A stretch of 64,000 bases of DNA from Chitinophaga pinensis (GTDB lineage: Bacteria; Bacteroidota; Bacteroidia; Chitinophagales; CAMDFR01), in the NCBI GenBank assembly GCA_945897725.1, contig CAMDFR010000003.1, positions 1 to 64,000 on the forward strand, given 5' to 3'. The notes beneath the pieces were generated by a model, which saw only the letters and a program-made list of their open reading frames with translations, was not told the DNA's origin and made no database searches. The position numbers and the translations under genes are program-made. This document shows positions 8,694 through 17,450 of the stretch, piece after piece. How positions within the stretch are numbered: the stretch's first letter is position 1; each line of letters begins with the position of its first letter.

Positions 8694-8939
8694 ATGAAAA
8701 AAGACATACATCCAGAAAGCTACAGACAAGTTGTTTTTAAAGACATCTCAAACGATACATCATGGTTAGGTAAATCATGTGCAAACTCTCGTGAAAATGT
8801 AAAGTGGGAAGATGGTAATGAATACCCTGTCATTAAAGTGGAAATTTCTAATACATCACATCCTTTCTTTACAGGTAAAACCAAGTTTGTGGATACTGCA
8901 GGTAGAATTGAAAAATATCAGAAAAAATACAACAAATAA
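8694..8939 (+). CDS. rpmE2: 50S ribosomal protein L31, type B, 81 aa
   Basis: The protein is recognisable by [17 protein letters not shown], the central SWLGKSC and the C-terminal [20 protein letters not shown]. It has one cysteine and lacks the CxxC pair of zinc-binding L31, so it is the type B (zinc-independent) form that Bacteroidota use as their standard L31. It belongs to the central protuberance of the large subunit. The frame extends upstream to a GTG at 8673, but the ATG at 8694 matches the family start. It is single-gene, with its own promoter and terminator. Confidence 0.95.
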   Translation: MKKDIHPESYRQVVFKDISNDTSWLGKSCANSRENVKWEDGNEYPVIKVEISNTSHPFFTGKTKFVDTAGRIEKYQKKYNK

Positions 8940-8964
8940 GCATTTTGCCTTATATCAAATATTA

Positions 8965-8990
8965 AGTCCTCAATTCGAGGACTTTTTTTA
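8965..8990 (+). terminator. Rho-independent terminator after L31
   Basis: AGTCCTC (8965-8971) pairs with GAGGACT (8977-8983), loop AATTC, followed by seven T. Its T-run overlaps the -7 element of the next gene. Confidence 0.85.
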
Positions 8991-8996
8991 TTTTTG
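8989..8996 (+). promoter_or_regulatory. -7 element TATTTTTG overlapping the L31 terminator tail
   Basis: Perfect TAnnTTTG match that begins inside the T-run of the L31 terminator and ends five bases before the ATG at 9002. No -33 match is visible because the expected place lies in the terminator stem. A chance match in a T-run is possible. Confidence 0.4.
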
Positions 8997-9001
8997 TAGA
9001 T

Positions 9002-10177
9002 ATGAATAATTTTTCCTTCACTTTGTTTGACGATAGTAGGATTCGTGAACAACTTTTACCATTCACTTATACCCGCGCTATTGCTGATATTCGAATAGGC
9101 ATTACAACGATTAAAGAAAAATGGGAACAGTATCTGAGCATTGAAAATGTTTCTGTATCTACACTTGCCTATCTTCAACCAAAGTACAAACTAAGCAAGG
9201 ATGATTCTATATTTATCAACGCTTGTATCTTACCTAACGATGCAGTTCTGAAACAAGTTATCGCTTTACAAGCAAATGAATATTTAGTTCATAAAGACCT
9301 TTTTATCGCTGCATGGCATTCCTCAAATCCATCAGGAAAGAAGAAAGTCGATTTTGTGGGTGAGCTTACCCATATTGAAAGACCCTGGGATATTTTCAAG
9401 AAAAATGAAGACGCTCTTACTTCAGATTTTTATACACTTTGCAATAATCGAACATCACAAGCACTCAGTGCCACCAATACTCTAATTGGACCAGCAGATA
9501 GACTTTTTATTGAAGAAGGTGCAAGCATAGAGGCTAGTGTTTTAAATACAAGCAACGGTGTTATCTATATTGGAAAAGATGCAGAAATAATGGAAGGCAG
9601 CTTGGTTCGAGGACCTTTTGCAATGTGTGAACACTCAGCGATTAAATTAGGTGGAAAGATATATGGTGCGACGACGCTTGGGCCACATGTGAAGGTGGGC
9701 GGAGAAGTCAACAACAGTGTTATTTTTGGATATAGCAACAAAGGACATGATGGTTTTCTTGGTAATAGTGTGATTGGAGAATGGTGTAACCTAGGTGCTG
9801 ACACCAATAATTCTAATTTAAAAAACAATTATGGCGAGGTGAAAGTCTGGAGTTATTCAGAACAAAAAGAAATCAACACTGGTCTTCAATTCTGTGGTTT
9901 ATTTATGGGTGATCATTCGAAAAGTGGCATCAACACCATGTTCAATACAGGCACAGTTATCGGAGTGAGTGCCAATATTTTTGGTGCTGGCTTTCCTCCA
10001 AAACATATACCATCATTTAGTTGGGGAGGTTTGGAAACACTCACAGAATTTCAAAAAGAAAAAGCATTTGAAGTAGCTGAAAGAATGATGGATAGAAGAG
10101 GCTTAGTATTTACGCCATTGGACAAAAACATCTTAACAACAGTCTTTGAACAAACAATATTGTATCGAACAAATTAA
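9002..10177 (+). CDS. GlmU-like sugar nucleotidyltransferase/acyltransferase, 391 aa
   Basis: Matches the Bacteroidota GlmU-like family (from memory, TIGR03991). The N-terminal part (residues 1-150) starts with FTLFDDSRIREQLLPFTYTR, which replaces the classical LAAGxGTRM loop. The C-terminal part (about 165-345) is a left-handed beta-helix of hexapeptide repeats, with GPFAMCEHSAIKLGGKIYG and SVIGEWCNLGADTNNSN among the turns. It probably makes UDP-GlcNAc or a related activated sugar for the cell wall and envelope (family-based inference). It leads a tight group with tpiA (five bases apart), prmA and the 1506-aa exported protein. Confidence 0.85.
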   Translation: MNNFSFTLFDDSRIREQLLPFTYTRAIADIRIGITTIKEKWEQYLSIENVSVSTLAYLQPKYKLSKDDSIFINACILPNDAVLKQVIALQANEYLVHKDLFIAAWHSSNPSGKKKVDFVGELTHIERPWDIFKKNEDALTSDFYTLCNNRTSQALSATNTLIGPADRLFIEEGASIEASVLNTSNGVIYIGKDAEIMEGSLVRGPFAMCEHSAIKLGGKIYGATTLGPHVKVGGEVNNSVIFGYSNKGHDGFLGNSVIGEWCNLGADTNNSNLKNNYGEVKVWSYSEQKEINTGLQFCGLFMGDHSKSGINTMFNTGTVIGVSANIFGAGFPPKHIPSFSWGGLETLTEFQKEKAFEVAERMMDRRGLVFTPLDKNILTTVFEQTILYRTN

Positions 10178-10182
10178 CAAGT

Positions 10183-10944
10183 ATGAGAAAAAAAATAGTA
10201 GCTGGAAATTGGAAAATGAATAAGACCTTTGCGGAAGGTATCACCTTAACTAATGAAATTATTGATGGACTTAAAAACAGTCAGCATCAGTGTGATCAAG
10301 TAATTTTATGTACCCCGTTTCTTCATTTACAAAAAGTTAGTGAGCTCTGCAACGAAGAGTATGTCTTACATACTGCAGCACAAAATTGCCATACGGAAAA
10401 TAGCGGGGCTTATACAGGAGAAATTAGTGCATTCATGATACAATCTGTTGGAGCAACGCATGTGTTGGTTGGACATAGCGAACGCAGAATGTACAATGCA
10501 GAAAACAATAGTATGCTTGCCAAAAAAGTAGATATTGCACTAGCCAATCAATTGACAGTTGTTTTTTGCTGCGGGGAAAGTTTAGAAATTAGAAATGCAG
10601 GCAACCACATAGCATTTGTAAATGAACAAATAGAAAGTAGTTTGTTTCATCTAAGTAAAGAAGCATTCAAAAATATAGTGATTGCCTATGAGCCAATTTG
10701 GGCGATTGGCACTGGACTTACTGCATCAAAAGAGCAAGCTCAAGAAATGCATTTTCAAATTAGAGCAAAACTTAATTCTGGCTATGGGGAGGAAATAGCT
10801 AATGAAACAAGTATACTATATGGTGGAAGTTGTAATGCACAAAATGCCAAAGAATTATTTTCTCAGCCGGATGTCGATGGTGGTTTGATAGGCGGAGCTT
10901 CATTAAAGGCTGCTGACTTTTTAACCATTATCCAATCGTTTTAA
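10183..10944 (+). CDS. tpiA: Triosephosphate isomerase, 253 aa
   Basis: Interconverts dihydroxyacetone phosphate and glyceraldehyde 3-phosphate in glycolysis and gluconeogenesis. All catalytic elements are present: Asn9 and Lys11 (AGNWKMNK), His98 (LVGHSERR), Glu170 (AYEPIWAIGTG) and the phosphate-binding YGGS and GGLIGGASL. Full family length. Begins five bases after the GlmU-like gene and is probably co-transcribed with it and with prmA 60 bases downstream. Confidence 0.98.
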   Translation: MRKKIVAGNWKMNKTFAEGITLTNEIIDGLKNSQHQCDQVILCTPFLHLQKVSELCNEEYVLHTAAQNCHTENSGAYTGEISAFMIQSVGATHVLVGHSERRMYNAENNSMLAKKVDIALANQLTVVFCCGESLEIRNAGNHIAFVNEQIESSLFHLSKEAFKNIVIAYEPIWAIGTGLTASKEQAQEMHFQIRAKLNSGYGEEIANETSILYGGSCNAQNAKELFSQPDVDGGLIGGASLKAADFLTIIQSF

Positions 10945-11004
10945 TTTCCTTTGGCCGCACTGCCGCAAAAGACAATTTAATATTCATTTTCAAACCAGCT
11001 TCTG

Positions 11005-11838
11005 ATGCAGTATACTAAGGTATTTATTCCTATCACAGACCAGGATCAACAAGATATTATCGCTGCCTATTTAGCAGAAGGGGATTTTGATGCATTTGAA
11101 AATCACCCAGAAGGCTTGGTGGCATTTATTCCTAGTCAACAATTCAATATTACTTTTTTGAACTCTGTGCTTTCTGAATTTGATGTAGCTCTACTAGATA
11201 TTATCATAGAAAATATAGCTCAACAAAATTGGAATGCAGTTTGGGAAAGCAACTTCGAGCCTATTTATCTCAACAATAAATGTAGCGTTCGTGCGCCTTT
11301 CCATGCTCCATTAAACACAGAAATAGAATTGATCATTGAGCCCAAAATGTCTTTCGGTACCGGACATCATGCCACCACAAGCATGATGATGGAATACATG
11401 TTGGAACTCAATTTCAACAACAAAACAGTCCTTGATTTTGGTAGCGGAACCGGCATATTAGCGATTTTGGCATCCAAATTGAATGCAATGAATATAACGG
11501 CCATCGATAATGAAGAATGGGCTGTAGAGAATAGTAAGGAAAATTGCGAACGAAATAATGTGACGAATGTACAGGCTATTTTGGGCGAAAAAGAAAAGGT
11601 ACTTGGGTCTTTTGATATAGTATTGGCAAATATCAACAGACATATCATTATTGAAAGTGCAGACGTTATATTGCCATGCGTGAAAGAAAATGGCGAGTTA
11701 TTAATTAGTGGTATTTTAAATCAAGACGAAAACGAAATCAAATATTTAATCGAAACAGAAGGATTTAAATTCATCTCAACTAGACAAAAAGAAAATTGGA
11801 GTGCCATGCATTTCATCAAACAAAAAAAAGCATCATGA
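11005..11838 (+). CDS. prmA: Ribosomal protein L11 methyltransferase, 277 aa
   Basis: SAM-dependent methyltransferase that modifies ribosomal protein L11. Visible marks are the family motif MSFGTGHHATT, motif I VLDFGSGTGILAILA, the acidic turn ITAIDNEEWAVENS, and the N-x-N catalytic-loop sequence LANINRH. The N-terminal half (1-110) is the substrate-recognition domain, and total length is normal. Its TGA stop overlaps the ATG of the following 1506-aa gene (ATGA, 11835-11838), so the two are translationally coupled. Confidence 0.95.
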   Translation: MQYTKVFIPITDQDQQDIIAAYLAEGDFDAFENHPEGLVAFIPSQQFNITFLNSVLSEFDVALLDIIIENIAQQNWNAVWESNFEPIYLNNKCSVRAPFHAPLNTEIELIIEPKMSFGTGHHATTSMMMEYMLELNFNNKTVLDFGSGTGILAILASKLNAMNITAIDNEEWAVENSKENCERNNVTNVQAILGEKEKVLGSFDIVLANINRHIIIESADVILPCVKENGELLISGILNQDENEIKYLIETEGFKFISTRQKENWSAMHFIKQKKAS

Positions 11839-14800
11839 AAGGAACCATTCAAACATCGATTATAATCAAAACATTGTCATGCACCATGCTGTGTTTTCTA
11901 TTTTCAATGGCAACTCTAGGGCAGATTCCAACTGCTTTTACACCTGAAGCATTGAAGTATGTTGGTGAAATAAGCAACTACTTAAACAATACGAAGCGTG
12001 ACGATGCAAAATTAGCCGCTGAAAAATTTACTTCATTACAAAAAAGTGGAAAAATCACAAATGAACAAATGCTAAGCATTATTGCCACTTCTAATGTTTT
12101 ATTAAAAAGAAATTTGACAGCATACCCCTATTTTTCTGAATACATAAACACGGTCAATATTGTCTTTAGCAGTGATAAGGATGCAACATTTATCAAAAAT
12201 TGGATGAGTATTTTAGATCAATTAATTGCAAGCCAGAGAGTAGGTGACAATAAAAAATTCATGGAAACACTGAAGCTAACAAATGGACTTGTTGAAAAGA
12301 ATGCTTTATATGCTTCGGACTTTAAAACTTGGGTAGTGGAGAGTAGAAACTATACCATGACTTATGATAATGGTGATATAAAAATTACAGTTCCGAATAC
12401 AAACCTCATTGGATATGTAGCAGGCGATACGATTAAAATTGCGAATACAAACGGAGTATACAGCACCATTAATACTATGTGGGAAGGAATGAATGGCCGA
12501 GTAGATTGGAGTAGAGCCGACATGGATCCGAATGGGGTATATGCTACCTTTAAAGGCTATCACATCAACATGTCGAAACAAGAATATAACGTTGACACCG
12601 TGGACTTTGTTTTTAGCCAATTCTTTACAAAACCTATACAAGGATTTTTAGAAGACAAGCTGATTACAAATGTACGCGCCGACAATGCTACCTATCCTAG
12701 GTTTACCTCATTTAGTTCAAATGTAAAAATCAATAACTTGGCAGAAAATGTGATGTACGAAGGTGCGTTTAACTTGTTTGGATATAAGATTTATGGTGCT
12801 GGAAATAATGGGGAAAAAGCAACATTGACATTCTTTCTGCCCGATGGAAAAACAAAAGCCATGGTAGCCAGAGGCCGAGATATAACCATAAGCAAACCAA
12901 TAGAACTCAATTTTAGAGATGCAGAAATCGCTATTTATTTTGGTGGAGATTCTATTTATCACCCCGACGTAAATGTCAATTATAAGATCAATAAAAAACA
13001 GCTCAATATCTCCAGAGGAAAAGATGGTATGCAGGGTGCTAAGTTTTATGACTCCTACCATAAGTGCGAATTAGAGGCCGACGCATTAAGATGGGATTTG
13101 AATAAACAATCTATTGAGATGATGATGGAAGAAGGCGCCGGTCAAAAGGCAGCAATTATTTCATCAGATAAATCATATAGTCCAGGTGTGATGAGAAATA
13201 TTCAAGGAACCACGGATTATAATCCATTAGCTAAGCTAAGGGCATACAAAGAAAAAAATGGAGAAGATTATATAGACGCTAGCACCTTTGCTAAGCTGAT
13301 GTCTGCAACGCTTACACCAGAACAATGTCTGCCTTTGATTTATCTCCTAGCTCAAGAAGGATTTGTTTTTTATGATAAGGAAACGCAAATGGTAAGGATA
13401 TTACCCAAAGTAAATCATTATGTCATGGCGAGATCTGGTAAAGCAGATTTTGATATTATCAGGTTTGGTGCACTAGCAAAAAACCTTCAAACCCCTATGG
13501 GTGTGATCAATCTCAAAAACTACAATATCGATTTTAATGGCGTACGTGTCATTCCTATTGCCGATTCTTCTGATGTCGCTTTTTTTCCTAAAAACGACAG
13601 CATGAAACTTAGCAAAAATAGAGACATGGAGTTTAGCGGAATGATTCTAGCAGCAAGAATGGATATTCATGGCGAAGGTTTTAGATTTAACTACGATCCA
13701 TTTAATGTCGACCTAAAAAAGGTGGACAGTATGATTATTAATATACCTAGAGGAGACGGTGCATATGACGAAAATAATGAGTTGATTTTACGTCCTATGA
13801 ATTCAAAAATTGAAAAATTTGAAGGTTTATTAAATATAGACCATCCAGCAAACAAATCTGGGAGAAGTCCATTAAAGCAGTTTCCTATGCTTAGCTCTCC
13901 CAAAAACGCTTATGTTTATTATGACAATCCTATCATACTTGACAAAGCCTATCCACGAAAAAACTTCTACTTCGAGTTAGATCCTTTCAAAATGGATAGT
14001 CTAAAGTTTTTTGATGAAGATGCAATGGCTTTTGACGGTACCCTATATAGTGCCAACATCTTTGAACCTTTTAAAGATCAGATAAAAAAAATGTCTGATT
14101 TTTCCTTAGGATTCAAAACCAACAAACCTTTGAGCGGATTTAGTGCTTACCAAAAGAAAGGAACTTACAAAGGAAATCTTACTCTAAACTTAGATGGACT
14201 GAGAGGCACTGGACAGATAGACTATCTATCTTCAAACCTTGCTTGCCCGGAAATTATTTTTTACCCCGATTCTATGTTAACGATCGCGGATCAATTTAAG
14301 ATAACTAAAAATGTGGTTGGTGTAAGCACCCCCGCCACTTCTAGCACTCACAATCATATTAAATGGACGCCTTATCAAGACCAAATGGAAATTTCAAAGG
14401 GTGATAATGCTTTTCAAATGTATGATGACAAGACAACTTTTGATGGTTCTCTATTACTTGGCACTAAAGGATTGTATGGAAATGGGACCTTAGAATGGGA
14501 CGAGGCTGCCCTCACTTCAAATAGGATTAAGTTCCAAGCGGAAGACTTAGAAGCAGACACCGCTAATTTTAGAATGAAAAGCACCACCTTTGGCGACAAA
14601 GTAACATTTAATACCCCGAACGTACATGCTAAAATAGATTTCAAAACGAGATTTGGACGATTTGTGTCCAATGTAAAGGATATCCCTACAGACTTTGCAT
14701 ACAATCAATATCGAACCAATATCAATGAATTTGATTGGGACATGGATAAAAAAATCCTAGATTTTAGATCCCCCAAAGAAAGCGCGGGCTCTTATTTTGT

Positions 14801-16355
14801 ATCTACAAAACCTGAGCAAAATGATTTAAAATTTTTAGCGAAAAGAGCTATTTATGATTTAAAATCATCTATCCTCTATTTCGAACAAGTACCAGAAATC
14901 AGAATTGCTGACTCTCGTATTATTCCAGATAGCGGAAAAGTGGTCGTGGAGCCTGAGGCAAAAATGCGCACCCTCTACAATGCAACAATAATTGGAGACA
15001 CGATCAAGGAATATCAAACAATTACTCAAGTAACTGCCGACATCTTTGGAAGTAGAGTGATTACGGCCAAAGGCACCTATACCTATAAAACCAAAGATGC
15101 GAAAGAAGAAAAAATCAACATCAGTGAGATCAAAGTAAATACCTTAGAAGAAGTTGAAGAAAAAGAAAAATTCACAACATATAAAGTTTTTGCAAAAGGG
15201 AATATTGAGGAAAAAGAAAACTTCTTACTCTACCCAAATGTAAGTTACAAGGGAGCCGCAGAATTTTATCTAAAAGATCCTGAAGTTACTTTTAATGGGT
15301 ATGCGCGCTTTAATTTAAAGAATCCAAAAACCAAAACAGACTGGTTTAGTATTGGAGAACCTATAGATCCAAAGAAAATGATTTTTCATTACAATGAGCC
15401 CAAATCTCCAGAAGGCAATTCTATCCTAGCTGGTATAGCATTGAATAATCGTGACTCTGCGGGCATGTATACGATGATAATGGGCAGCAAGCCAAGCAAA
15501 AGCGATGATAATGTATTTGAAGCCAAAGGGGTGGTGATTCAAAATGAATCCACCGGAGAATATATCTTTGGCGACAGTGCAAGGGTATTAGAGGACGCCA
15601 CAGAAGGCAATATTATGAAATACAATGACAATACAGGTGCGGTTTCATGCGAAGGAAAAATAAAATTAGGTATTGAATTTGGAGCGATAGAAACGACTTC
15701 TGCTGGAACGATTAACACAAATATAAGCGAAGGAAACAACTACAACTTTGACTTAACACTCGGCCTAAACTTGGAGTTCTCGAAAGATATGAATGAGAAA
15801 ATTGCCAGCCTCCTAAAAACAGATTTTGAAAATGGAGATTTAGATATCTCTTCAGATAAATTTACCTCGCAGATGAGTGAGCTTATCACAGATCCAAAAG
15901 ATGAAAGTAAATTTTTTGACGAATTAAATAAATCTGGTAATGCAGTCAAACCAAAAGATTTAAATTATAATATCCTAATTAGCGATACCAAGTTTATCTT
16001 CGATCCTGTAGACATGACGTATCGCTCTAAAGGACAAATAGGAATCGTTTCCTATGGTGAAAGCAGTTTGGCTGTAAAAGTGGATGGATATATTGAATTT
16101 GGAGCTCAAAGAAGCAGCGGCTATTTTAATATATACCTAAAAAGCACATTAGGTGATTGGATTTTTATCTCCTACAAATCAAGTAATGTTCAATTCCTCA
16201 CTTCCTATGACGAGGTAAATGCTTTGATTACCGCAGTAGAACCTGAGAAGAGAAAAATCACTAGAGAAAATGGCAAGTTCTATGTGTTTGCACTCGGCTC
16301 ACAAACAAAAGCGAAAGTCTTTTTAGAAAGAATGAAAGCTATTAATGCTAAATAA
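11835..16355 (+). CDS. Very large exported protein of unknown function, 1506 aa
   Basis: I do not recognise a named domain. ATG at 11835 overlaps the prmA stop and begins a signal peptide (MKGTIQTS...MATLGQ); the frame extends further upstream but only inside prmA. The mature protein is beta-rich with repeated short modules. Recurring shapes such as FDGTLYSANIFEPF, FDGSLLLGTKGLYGNG and FNGYARFNLKNP suggest a long repetitive beta-structure, perhaps a beta-helix or a translocator/LptD-like fold (inference). There is no T9SS C-terminal domain and no C-terminal beta-barrel signature that I can see. Coupling to prmA and closeness to tpiA and the GlmU-like gene make an envelope role plausible. Large proteins like this occur in other Bacteroidota as hypothetical proteins (memory). 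Confidence 0.85.
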   Translation: MKGTIQTSIIIKTLSCTMLCFLFSMATLGQIPTAFTPEALKYVGEISNYLNNTKRDDAKLAAEKFTSLQKSGKITNEQMLSIIATSNVLLKRNLTAYPYFSEYINTVNIVFSSDKDATFIKNWMSILDQLIASQRVGDNKKFMETLKLTNGLVEKNALYASDFKTWVVESRNYTMTYDNGDIKITVPNTNLIGYVAGDTIKIANTNGVYSTINTMWEGMNGRVDWSRADMDPNGVYATFKGYHINMSKQEYNVDTVDFVFSQFFTKPIQGFLEDKLITNVRADNATYPRFTSFSSNVKINNLAENVMYEGAFNLFGYKIYGAGNNGEKATLTFFLPDGKTKAMVARGRDITISKPIELNFRDAEIAIYFGGDSIYHPDVNVNYKINKKQLNISRGKDGMQGAKFYDSYHKCELEADALRWDLNKQSIEMMMEEGAGQKAAIISSDKSYSPGVMRNIQGTTDYNPLAKLRAYKEKNGEDYIDASTFAKLMSATLTPEQCLPLIYLLAQEGFVFYDKETQMVRILPKVNHYVMARSGKADFDIIRFGALAKNLQTPMGVINLKNYNIDFNGVRVIPIADSSDVAFFPKNDSMKLSKNRDMEFSGMILAARMDIHGEGFRFNYDPFNVDLKKVDSMIINIPRGDGAYDENNELILRPMNSKIEKFEGLLNIDHPANKSGRSPLKQFPMLSSPKNAYVYYDNPIILDKAYPRKNFYFELDPFKMDSLKFFDEDAMAFDGTLYSANIFEPFKDQIKKMSDFSLGFKTNKPLSGFSAYQKKGTYKGNLTLNLDGLRGTGQIDYLSSNLACPEIIFYPDSMLTIADQFKITKNVVGVSTPATSSTHNHIKWTPYQDQMEISKGDNAFQMYDDKTTFDGSLLLGTKGLYGNGTLEWDEAALTSNRIKFQAEDLEADTANFRMKSTTFGDKVTFNTPNVHAKIDFKTRFGRFVSNVKDIPTDFAYNQYRTNINEFDWDMDKKILDFRSPKESAGSYFVSTKPEQNDLKFLAKRAIYDLKSSILYFEQVPEIRIADSRIIPDSGKVVVEPEAKMRTLYNATIIGDTIKEYQTITQVTADIFGSRVITAKGTYTYKTKDAKEEKINISEIKVNTLEEVEEKEKFTTYKVFAKGNIEEKENFLLYPNVSYKGAAEFYLKDPEVTFNGYARFNLKNPKTKTDWFSIGEPIDPKKMIFHYNEPKSPEGNSILAGIALNNRDSAGMYTMIMGSKPSKSDDNVFEAKGVVIQNESTGEYIFGDSARVLEDATEGNIMKYNDNTGAVSCEGKIKLGIEFGAIETTSAGTINTNISEGNNYNFDLTLGLNLEFSKDMNEKIASLLKTDFENGDLDISSDKFTSQMSELITDPKDESKFFDELNKSGNAVKPKDLNYNILISDTKFIFDPVDMTYRSKGQIGIVSYGESSLAVKVDGYIEFGAQRSSGYFNIYLKSTLGDWIFISYKSSNVQFLTSYDEVNALITAVEPEKRKITRENGKFYVFALGSQTKAKVFLERMKAINAK

Positions 16356-16459
16356 AAAAATAAATAGAATTAGAAAGCTGCTGCTTTAAATCAACAATGG
16401 GTACCGGCATCTTCAAACACTGAGTTGCCTATTTTTTAATTTAACAAAGAAAAATAAAT

Positions 16460-16467
16460 TAGGTTTG
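16460..16467 (+). promoter_or_regulatory. -7 element TAGGTTTG upstream of the Wzz-like gene
   Basis: Perfect TAnnTTTG match 34 bases before the ATG at 16502. No clear -33 box. The 146-base gap before the Wzz-like gene holds nothing else recognisable. Confidence 0.4.
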
Positions 16468-16501
16468 TGAACGTTATTTATTTTTCGCTAAAATACAATT
16501 T

Positions 16502-17449
16502 ATGGAGGCTACATATAATCTTGTTCATATTCTAAAAATTTGGATCAAATGGAAATGGTACATTCTTGCGGCCATCCTTTTATCTGCTATCATTTCGGCA
16601 TTGGTTTCCGTTTTTGTAATGGATGAATACTTCCTTAGCCGATCTGTGATTTATCCCATCAATCAGAGCATTACAGATAGATCACACCTTTTTAATGAAA
16701 AAGGAAGTGAATCGGAGCTAGAATACTATGGTACCAAAAATGATGTAAACCGTTTATTAGAAATAGCCGGCTCTGCTCAAATCACTGACTTCTTAATTTC
16801 ATATTATCATTTAGCGGATCATTATAAGGTAAATAAAAATAGTAGCTATTGGAAAACCAAAGTGAAGAAAAAATTTCTAAAAAATTACAAGGTCATCAAA
16901 ACCGAAAGAGAAGCTGTCGAGGTGACTATTTTCGATACCAATCCCGATTCTGCGGCCATTATGGTTAATATGGCTGTTGAAAAAATTGATGAAATCAATA
17001 AAATGCCTGTTGTAAAAAACAAACTAAGAATAGCCGAACGATTCAATGAAGATGTCCTTGATAAAAAAATAGAACTAGATTCATTAACAGATAAGTTGAA
17101 TCTATTGGGTAAAGATTATGGCATCACTTTGAAGGCCGATGACAAAGGCAATTCCATCATCAACGGAGCAAGTGCCGAAGGGGTAGAAAAATATAAGCTA
17201 CTGCAGCAAATCCAACAAAGTCGCTTGATTGATTATAATAAATTAGTGATGTTGAAGGATCAATACTCCTTATCAGCCAAAGAAAATGTACCTTCGGTAT
17301 ATATTGTAGAAGAACCTTATCCTGCCGAACGTAGAGAAAAACCAGTAAGAAGTTTAGTGGTATTATCTGCTGTTTTGATCACCACAGTTCTTTCTTTAAT
17401 CATGGTACTGCTTATTGAAAAATGGAACGAAATTAGGCCTCAGTTATAA
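16502..17449 (+). CDS. Wzz-type polysaccharide chain-length/export protein, 315 aa
   Basis: Two-membrane-segment topology of Wzz/PCP proteins: TM1 about residues 18-42 (YILAAILLSAIISALVSVFV), a large extracytoplasmic helical region, and TM2 about residues 286-307 (LVVLSAVLITTVLSLIMVLL) followed by a short cytoplasmic tail. The stretch before TM2, EEPYPAERREKPVRS, is the Pro-rich motif typical of the family. There is no fused tyrosine-kinase domain. It would set the length of, or help export, a surface polysaccharide with the polymerase/ligase gene that starts two bases after it. Confidence 0.85.
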   Translation: MEATYNLVHILKIWIKWKWYILAAILLSAIISALVSVFVMDEYFLSRSVIYPINQSITDRSHLFNEKGSESELEYYGTKNDVNRLLEIAGSAQITDFLISYYHLADHYKVNKNSSYWKTKVKKKFLKNYKVIKTEREAVEVTIFDTNPDSAAIMVNMAVEKIDEINKMPVVKNKLRIAERFNEDVLDKKIELDSLTDKLNLLGKDYGITLKADDKGNSIINGASAEGVEKYKLLQQIQQSRLIDYNKLVMLKDQYSLSAKENVPSVYIVEEPYPAERREKPVRSLVVLSAVLITTVLSLIMVLLIEKWNEIRPQL

Positions 17450-17450
17450 A

